Shown: piece by piece, positions 57,333-64,000 of the stretch
Layout: the number at the start of each line of letters is the position of its first letter
Numbering within the stretch: the first letter of the stretch is position 1
Assembly (NCBI GenBank): GCA_006176705.1
Contig: QRFJ01005303.1
Location: forward strand, 62,001 to 126,000
From: Cocos nucifera
Taxonomy: Eukaryota > Streptophyta > Magnoliopsida > Arecales > Arecaceae
Length of the DNA stretch: 64,000 nucleotides
Direction: 5' to 3'
Notes under the pieces: generated by a model
What the model saw: only the letters and a program-made list of their open reading frames with translations
What the model was told of the DNA's origin: nothing
Database searches by the model: none
Position numbers and translations under genes: made by a program

Positions 57333-57645
57333 GACTAACTGTGATCCAACTCCTCTTCTTCCCAACCAATCACAACTCTTTGTGAAATCAGATCTAAATC
57401 TGATTGGTGAAAATAGAGTCCCCTAGATTCCTCCTTAGAGGGTGCCTAAGATCAGTCAAAGTTGGTTCTTAGGAGAACTCTAATTGGAATCCAAAAAGGA
57501 GATGGAGTCCTTGTCCAACAGGGACTCCTGGGCGCCTCCAGCTTGGGCACACGCCAAGGGTGGCGTGCGCCCTCTTCCTTGCCAGGTTCTGGCAGGGGGA
57601 CAGGCCCCCACCAGCTCTCCAATAGGTGCATGACATGTGGACAAA

Positions 57646-57705
57646 AGTCAAAGTGTCAATGGTCAACATTTGACCAGTCAAAGGTAGACTTTTGACCAAA
57701 GTCAA
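57646..57705 (-). promoter_or_regulatory. W-box cluster in LTR P
   Basis: Six TTGAC[C/T] cores in 60 bp, upstream of the TATA box in the sense of transcription. Confidence 0.58.
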
Positions 57706-59026
57706 AGAACAAGAAATGGCAGGTGACCAAAAATGGCAGGTAATGTCTTACAAAATAAGACAACCTTTTCTGACTTGGACAACCTCCAGTCAGACCATAT
57801 GAAGGCCTCTGATTGAGCACAAACTCCTTTGGCTCAGTCAGGACAACTTATTTATGATAGTAAAAGAAGAACGTTAGGTTCAATCGAGTGCTAGCACGAT
57901 TTCCTTGAACCTAATTGAATCTCATTCAGATCAATTGAACTAGATCAGTTCAATTGATGATCACCAGATTCAAACCCTTGTTTGTGTGACCCAGTTAGGT
58001 TCAGTTCTGTATGGTAATGGGATATGTCATGATCTCTATCATCGACATCATCGAAACTCCTTTCGATGGATCAGAACTCTTCTGATTCGAACAGCTAGAA
58101 TGATCGATCATCTAAATCATTCTAATTGCTCCCAAAATCCACCAGTGACACCTAGCAGTATATGGTGGCAACCCATCAGAGCTGAATGCGAACCTCTTGG
58201 TGCAGCTACCTGTGTGATTAAGTTCTTCTATCTTGAGCCCCGATCAGATTAGGGTTAAGGTGAACTCGTCAAACCCTAGTCTCTGTCATATGATGTAATC
58301 ATTCGATTCAAGTCCAATGTGAAAATCTAAATAGAAACTCTTTCTATTATTTCACTCTGCCATGGCCATGGGCTTCTGGACTTGATTCTCATGATCATCA
58401 TAGGGCTGCTCCTCTACCACCGAGGTAGATAGATTCCATCTTGATGCAATCCAGTTCCTACAATGAACATGCTATAGCCAACATACACCTCAGGGTTCCA
58501 TATGGCTAGGAGACCGAGTAATGGTGTAGTCAAACTATAACACCCTCAAGGTGAACTGCCGATGCACCTCAGGTCAAAGAACCAGACACACTACTGCAGC
58601 ATCGAGTCAGTCATTGACGAGAAGGTAGACTTCCCTAATGACTACTCGAGGTGGTCACGCTCAGTGCCCTCGTTCTCTAACGAGTACTCTCTCGCTCCGT
58701 GTCTCCACACCATAGACTCAAGACTCATCTACTAAAGAGAAGCGATTGTACACCAACCTTTCCGGATCAATCACCATCCTCGTGATGATCCTATGGTCGG
58801 GAGCATTTTATGAGTTAATAATGATTATTCATGTCTTAAATTTTCAACTCTTGAAAATATGAATTATCATTACCATTAACTCAAAGGATGTATCACAGAC
58901 ACTAAATACACATATGTGATAGAAAATAACCCATTTTATTGATATTAGTCAAAATTATAATTTTGCCCCTAGAAGTGTATTACAAGTGTCAGCCAATTCT
59001 GGCTTCTAGGGCACATATATCTAACA

Positions 59027-59037
59027 ATCTCCCACTT
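59027..59037 (-). other. Polypurine tract of element P
   Basis: Minus strand AAGTGGGAGAT directly abuts the 3' LTR. Confidence 0.87.
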
Positions 59038-59040
59038 GTC

Positions 59041-60840
59041 CTAAAGCCAATTGGCTACAAGTCTAAGTCCCATCTTCTCAAGGTGGGCTTCGATCTTCTG
59101 CTGGCCCAACGGCTTTGTAAGTGGGTCTGCCACATTATCTGTGGAGTTGACTCTCTTGACCTCGACATAACCCTTCTCGAGGTAATCGCGGATGAGGTGG
59201 TATCGCCGCTCAATGTGCTTGGATTTCTGGTGAGACCTTGGCTCCTTAGCAAGGGCTATGGCGCCATTGTTGTCGCAGTATAGAGGAATGGCATCTGATG
59301 GCATTACTCCAATTTCTGCAGCAAACTTCTTATACCAGAATGCTTCCTTCGCAGCCTCTGATGCAGCGATATATTCTGCTTCCATGGTGGAATCTGCTAT
59401 CACCATTTGCTTGGAACTCTTCCAGCTGACAGCACCACCATTGCACACAAACAGACTTCCAGATGTCGACTTTCGATCATCTATATCGGACATGAAATCC
59501 GAGTCTGTGTATCCCTGGACTTGGAGTTCTCCGTTACCAAAGACCAACATCATATCCTTAGTTCTTCTCAAGTACTTAAGGATACATTTCACAGAAGTCC
59601 AGTGTTCTTCACCTGGATTTGACTGATATCTGCTTGTGACACTCACAGCATGGGCTATATCAGGTCGTGTACATAGCATGGCATACATGAGGCTCCCTAT
59701 TGCAGAAGCATAAGGGATCTTGCTCATGCATTCTATTTCCTCAGGTGTGCTAGGGCACATCTTCTTGGAAAGATGAATACCATGTCTGAAGGGTATTAAT
59801 CCCCTCTTAGAGTTTTCCATACTAAACCTCTTTAGTACTTTCTCTATGTACATCTTCTGTGAAAGTCCTAGCATCCTATTCGGTCTATCCCTATAGACCT
59901 TAATTCCTAGAATAAAGGATGCTTCACCTAGGTCTTTCATGGAGAATTCCTTGGACAACCATAATTTGACTGTTGTCATCATGGGAATATCATTCCCAAT
60001 AAGGAGGATGTCATCCACGTACAATACGAGGAAGACAACAGCGCTCCCACTGACCTTTTTGAAAACACATGGTTCCTCTTCATTTTTGATGAAACCAAAC
60101 ATTTTGATCACATCATTGAAATGAGTGTTCCAGCTCCGAGATGCTTGCTTAAGTCCATATATGGACCTTTGCAGCTTGCAAACCTTGTGATCAGTATCAC
60201 TGGATGTGAAACCTAGCGGCTGTTCCATATAGATATCTTCCTCAAGATATCCATTTAAGAATGCCATTTTCACGTCCATTTGCCATATTTCATAATCGAA
60301 ATAGGCTGCAATGGCAAGCAATGTGCGGATGGATTTTAGCATAGCCACTGGGAAAAAGGTATCCTGATAGTCAATGCCTTCGCGTTGACTATAACCTTTT
60401 GCCACTAGTCTAGCCTTGAATGTCTCCACATTCCCATCTGCACCAATCTTTCTCTTGAAGATCCATTTACACCCAATAGGTACTATACCTTCTGGTGGAT
60501 CTACCAAGGTCCAGACTTGGTTTGAGTGCATCGAGTCAATTTCTGACTGCATTGCCTCTAGCCATTTCTCGGAGTCGATATCTGATATCGCCTCGTTGTA
60601 GGTTTTGGGATCATCACCATGAGCACCATTACCTACGAGGAACGTTTTCTCTACTTCCTCTGAAATAATACCTAAGTATCTTTCAGGGGGACGGAAAACT
60701 CTTTCCGATCTACGAGGTGGAGGAGGTAGTGTTCTTATTGGCTCAACCTGATTTGGTTCCAATTGGTCCTTAGCTCGTTGTACTTGTGAGACTTTCTCAT
60801 CAAGCTTAATCTGCTTTCCAATGCCGCTATCTTGAATAAA
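59041..60840 (-). CDS. pol: Reverse transcriptase-RNase H of element P (intact frame)
   Basis: 599 codons are open from just after the in-frame TAG (60841-60843) to TAG at 59041-59043. The first Met is at 60762, giving 573 residues. Domains from the N-terminus: a linker (RSERVFRPPERYLG); RT with WIFKRKIGADGN, KARLVAKGYSQREGIDYQDT, MDVKMAFLNGYLEEDIYMEQ, SIYGLKQASRSWN and catalytic YVDD (60010-60021). RNase H follows with YTDSDFMSD, STMEAEYIAASEAAKEAFWY and YCDNNGAIALAKEP, so Asp, Glu and Asp are all present. It ends NWL close to the PPT, as usual in copia. It would reverse-transcribe element RNA in cytoplasmic particles. The upstream stop means it cannot be made as part of a normal Gag-Pol fusion unless read through or translated separately. 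Confidence 0.93.
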   Translation of the reverse strand, partial: FIQDSGIGKQIKLDEKVSQVQRAKDQLEPNQVEPIRTLPPPPRRSERVFRPPERYLGIISEEVEKTFLVGNGAHGDDPKTYNEAISDIDSEKWLEAMQSEIDSMHSNQVWTLVDPPEGIVPIGCKWIFKRKIGADGNVETFKARLVAKGYSQREGIDYQDTFFPVAMLKSIRTLLAIAAYFDYEIWQMDVKMAFLNGYLEEDIYMEQPLGFTSSDTDHKVCKLQRSIYGLKQASRSWNTHFNDVIKMFGFIKNEEEPCVFKKVSGSAVVFLVLYVDDILLIGNDIPMMTTVKLWLSKEFSMKDLGEASFILGIKVYRDRPNRMLGLSQKMYIEKVLKRFSMENSKRGLIPFRHGIHLSKKMCPSTPEEIECMSKIPYASAIGSLMYAMLCTRPDIAHAVSVTSRYQSNPGEEHWTSVKCILKYLRRTKDMMLVFGNGELQVQGYTDSDFMSDIDDRKSTSGSLFVCNGGAVSWKSSKQMVIADSTMEAEYIAASEAAKEAFWYKKFAAEIGVMPSDAIPLYCDNNGAIALAKEPRSHQKSKHIERRYHLIRDYLEKGYVEVKRVNSTDNVADPLTKPLGQQKIEAHLEKMGLRLVANWL

Positions 60841-61853
60841 CTATTTTTCAAGAAAGATGGCATGTCGACTCACAATCACATTGTGGTCTTCTGGAATGTA
60901 GAAATAGTATCCTAATGACTCTTTAGGATATCCTATGAATCGAGCTCTAAAGGACCTAAACTCTAACTTGTCCGCTTGTTGTCTTTTGACATGAGCCGGA
61001 CAACCCCAAATTCTGAGATGACTCAGACTTGGTTTCTTACCATGCCATATCTCATACGGTGTGGTAGGAACGGTTTTAGAGGGAACCCTATTCAGTAGAT
61101 AAATTGAAGTTAACAATGAATGTCCCCAAAGAAAATCAGGGAGGTCTGTGAAGCTCATCATGGATCGGAACCATATCCAATAGAGTCCGATTTCTCCATT
61201 CTGAAACCCGTTGAGTTGAGGTGTTCCTGGTGGAGTCCATTGAGAGACTATGCCATTTTCCTTGAGATAGTCTAGGAATTCCGGCTAAGGTATTCACCTC
61301 CTCGATCTGATCGAAGAACCTTAATGGGTTTTCTAGTTTGTTTTTCTACTTCATGTCTGAATTCTTTGAACTTTTCAAAAGCTTCAGACTTGTGTCTCAT
61401 AAGATACACATACCCATACCTAGATAGATCATCGGTAAAGATAATGAAGTAGACAAAATTGCCTCTAGCCGGCACATCAAATGGGCCGCACACATCAGTA
61501 TGTACTAGGGCAAGGAGATCTGTGGCCCTTTCCCCATGTCCAACAAAAGGGAGTTTAGTCATTTTGCCTTGAAGACAAGATTCATAAGTTGGATATGACT
61601 CGGAAGTCAATGGACTCAATAGCCCATTTTTCTCCAATTTGTTGATCCTATCTTCTGCTATATGACCTAATCTTAGGTGCCATAGATATCTATCGTTTGG
61701 ACTATCCCTAGGTCGTTTGGCATTCACGTTTTGCTTGATAGTTAGAACAGGTACATCAATATGTAGCTGATAAAGACCATTAATAAGGAAACCATATGCA
61801 ATTTTATTTCTTTCATAAAGAATGTTACAATGGTCCTTAAAGAAGGTAATCAC
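60841..61853 (-). pseudogene. pol: GAG-pre-integrase and integrase of element P (frameshifted)
   Basis: The open piece 61272-61853 contains WHLRLGHIAEDRINKLEKNG, the altered zinc ligand YESC (CESC in A), HTDVCGPFDV (first Asp), FIIFTDDLSRYGYVYLMRHK and RSDRGGEYL (second Asp). One-base losses near 61283 and 61206 relative to A then shift the frame across the catalytic Glu region. The C-terminal piece 60841-61161 (NRVPSKTVPTTPYEIWHGKK, FIGYPKESLGYYFYIPEDHN) is open and ends HAIFLEK-stop. The right edge at 61853 is the Q insertion. Integrase joins cDNA to the genome; this copy is inactive. Confidence 0.9.
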
Positions 61854-63179
61854 TGTTAGATATATGTGCCCTAGAAGCCAGAATTGGCTGACACTTGTAA
61901 TACACTTCTAGGGGCAAAATTGTAATTTTGACTATAATTAATGAAATGGGTTATTTTCTATCACACATGTGTATTTAGTGTCTGTGATACATCCTTTGAG
62001 TTAATGGTAATGATAATTCATATTTTCAAGAGTTGAAAAATTTAAGACATGAATAATCATTATTAACTCATAAACAGCTCCCGACCATAGGATCATCATG
62101 AGGATGGTGATTGATCCGGAAGGTTGGTGTACGATCGCTTCTCTTTAGTAGATGAGTCTTGAGTCTACGGTGTGGAGACACCAGAGCGAGAGTACAGGTA
62201 CTCGTTAGAGAATGAGGGCACTGAGCGTGACCACCTCGAGTAGTCATTAGGGAAGTCTACCTTCTCGTCAATGACTGACTCGATGCTGCAGTAGTGTGTC
62301 TGGTTCTTTGACCTGAGATGCATCGGCAGTTCACCTTGAGGGTGTTATAGTTTGACTACACCATTACTCGGTCTCCTAGCCATATGGAACCCTGAGGTGT
62401 ATGTTGGCTATAGACATGTTCATTGTAGGAACTGGATTGCATCAAGATGGGATCTATCTACCTCGGTGGTAGAGGAGCAGCCCTATGATGATCATGAGAA
62501 TCAAGTCCAGAAGCCCATGGCCATGGCAGAGTGAAATAATAGAAAGAGTTTCTATTTAGATTTTCACATTGGACTCGAATCGAATGATTACATCATATGA
62601 CAGAGACTAGGGTTTGACGAGTTCACCTTAACCCTAATCTGATCGGGGCTCAAGATAGAAGAACTTAATCACACAGGTAGCTGCACCAAGAGGTTCGCAT
62701 TCAGCTCTGATGGGTTGCCACCATATACTGCTAGGTGTCACTGGTGGATTTTGGGAGCAATTAGAATGATTTAGATGATCGATCATTCTAGCTGTTCGAA
62801 TCAGAAGAGTTCTGATCCATCGAAAGGAGTTTCGATGATGTCGATGATAGAGATCATGACATATCCCATTACCATACAGAACTGAACCTAACTGGGTCAC
62901 ACAAACAAGGGTTTGAATCTGGTGATCATCAATTGAACTGATCTAGTTCAATTGATCTGAATGAGATTCAATTAGGTTCAAGGAAATCGTGCTAGCACTC
63001 GATTGAACCTAACGTTCTTCTTTTACTATCATAAATAAGTTGTCCTGACTGAGCCAAAGGAGTTTGTGCTCAATCAGAGGCCTTCATATGGTCTGACTGG
63101 AGGTTGTCCAAGTCAGAATAGGTTGTCTTATTTGTAAGACATTACCTGCCATTTTTGGTCACCTGCCATTTCTTGTTCT

Positions 63180-63246
63180 TTGACTTTGGTCAAAAGTCTA
63201 CCTTTGACTGGTCAAACGTTGACCATTGACCCTTTGACTTTTGACC
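63180..63246 (+). promoter_or_regulatory. W-box cluster in LTR Q
   Basis: TTGACT/TTGACC cores on both strands, repeated within 67 bp about 310 bp upstream of the TATA box at 63554. Confidence 0.6.
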
Positions 63247-63553
63247 ACATGTCATGCACCTATTGGAGAGCTGGTGGGGGCCTTGTCCCCCTGCCAGAAC
63301 CTGGCAAGGAGAAGGGCGCACGCCAAGGGTGGCGTGAGCCCAAGTAGGAGGCGCCTAGGAGTCCTTGTTGGACAAGGACTCCACCTCCCTTTTGGATTCC
63401 AATCAGAGTTCTACTAAGAATCCAGTTTGACTGGTCTTAGGCGCCCTCTAAGGAGGAATCCAGGGGTCTCTATTCCAACCAATCAGATTTAGATCTGATT
63501 TCACAAAGGGTTGTGATTGGTTGAGAGGAAGAGGAGTTGGATCACAAGAGGTC

Positions 63554-63561
63554 TATAAATA
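63554..63561 (+). promoter_or_regulatory. TATA box in LTR Q
   Basis: TATAAATA with a start site expected near 63585. Upstream of it TTGTGATTGGTTGAGAGG contains an ATTGG (CCAAT) box. Confidence 0.68.
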
Positions 63562-64000
63562 AGACCCTGCGCCCAACCCTAATCCTAAGTGAATTCAATA
63601 GAGATTTCCCACGTCCCCAAGGCTGCCTCTCCCCTCCTTCTCCATGCCATACTCTCTTCTCCCCTTGCTCTCCACGTCCAAAAGTGTTTTGGACTTTAGT
63701 TTGGTGCGATTCAGATCAAGGAAAGGCGATCAAAAGCAAGAAGGCTGCGCTGCTGCAAAAGGACGACTGCAGATCTTCAAAAGAGTTTTGAAGATCCTCC
63801 AGATCAGATCCAGATCTGATTTTTGGAGGTGTGATAGAGAAGAAGAGGATCTCCAGATCCAACCCGAGTGGATACCGGTAGAGGCCAGGCGCTTGCGTGG
63901 CTAAGATCCAGAACCTTCCGCTGCAATCAGGATCATCTACAGGGTAATAGGATTACCCAAATCAGGTAAATTAAATTTGATTTAATTTATCTTATTTTAT

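Larger units (their letters stand above)
56763..59026 (-). repeat. 3' LTR of element P
   Basis: 2,264 bp, TGAAGGAAAATCC... to ...ATATCTAACA. TATA box 57325-57332, W-box cluster 57646-57705. Shares the ATTCC/GCGATTG/GCATTTT markers with A's 3' LTR but GGGCTTCTGG with Q. Confidence 0.93.
56763..61853 (-). mobile_element. Element P: young A-family copia, left part (interrupted by Q)
   Basis: 3' LTR, PPT, intact RT-RNase H, integrase and the start of the protease-integrase linker on the minus strand. Inserted in O's RT fragment, with candidate target ATAAT (56758-56762). The rest (gag, leader, 5' LTR) should lie right of Q beyond the window. Confidence 0.92.
61854..64000 (+). repeat. LTR of element Q (inverted relative to P; runs off the window)
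   Basis: Starts TGTTAGATATATGTGCCC inside P's integrase-protease linker and is nearly identical to the reverse complement of A's LTRs, ending at the position equivalent to A 11630. About 140 bp are missing beyond the window. Marker states equal those of A's 5' LTR. It could be a solo LTR or the 5' LTR of a full element. Confidence 0.93.

Noticed and set aside
1..64000. Search for host genes, tRNA, rRNA, snoRNA, MITEs, Helitrons and DNA transposon ends
   Set aside because: No cloverleaf, rRNA signature, short TIR pair with TA/TAA duplication or CTRR-hairpin end was recognised; an exhaustive search would need tRNAscan, Infernal and TE libraries.

Overview
The window is a repeat-only stretch of a flowering-plant nuclear genome. 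It is AT-rich and I found no intact host gene, rRNA, tRNA or CRISPR array. Nearly every base belongs to LTR retrotransposons stacked inside one another. Plant origin follows from the element types: Ty1/copia elements primed by initiator-Met tRNA, an Athila-like Ty3/gypsy element primed by tRNA-Asp, and copia LTR 5' ends resembling the Angela type of monocots. I cannot name the species. Letters A to R below are my own labels.

Left block (1-16508), minus-strand elements: an old LTR piece E (16130-16508) was hit by copia element D (leader, PBS and LTR at 1-645, LTR resuming at 14269-16129). D's LTR was hit by B (646-14263), a short gag-only copia-type element with 881-bp LTRs and TSD TAATA. B's right LTR was hit by A (3574-13765), a full-length 10.2-kb Angela-like element with TSD AAGAC. 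A retains PBS, PPT, promoter and all domains but carries frameshifts and a 197-bp RNase H deletion.

Middle block (16509-45742): F (plus strand; 2.5-kb LTR, leader with two hairpins, start of gag) is fused at about 21096 to the minus-strand copia G. G runs through a shared LTR (32958-35109) into a second copia body, I (35110-38345), whose gag end is fused to an LTR remnant (38346-45742). G's gag was split by H (23506-30879), an Athila-like element that kept gag and protease but no RT, RNase H or integrase. The LTR remnant was split by C (39579-45050), a degenerate Tork-like copia on the plus strand.

Right block (45743-64000): an exon-like remnant of a putative gypsy-type transposon gene (45756-46270); J (plus LTR with PBS); LTR fragment K; L (leader, PBS, complete LTR); an LTR scrap of B's family (M); a plus-strand RNase H scrap (R). 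Then comes a nest R > N > O > P > Q. P (56763 onward) carries the best-preserved coding sequence, an intact 599-codon RT-RNase H frame. P is cut at 61854 by Q, an oppositely oriented young LTR that runs off the window.

The most interesting points are: an in-frame stop codon at the integrase/RT boundary in all four A-family copies that retain the site; a WRKY-type W-box cluster upstream of the TATA box in the young LTRs; LTR subtypes that fail a four-gamete comparison although element A has an intact TSD; gag-only element B sharing terminal signals with autonomous-type element C; and CpG decay on opposite strands in the two TSD copies of H. I saw nothing that looks like a new kind of system outside retrotransposon biology.
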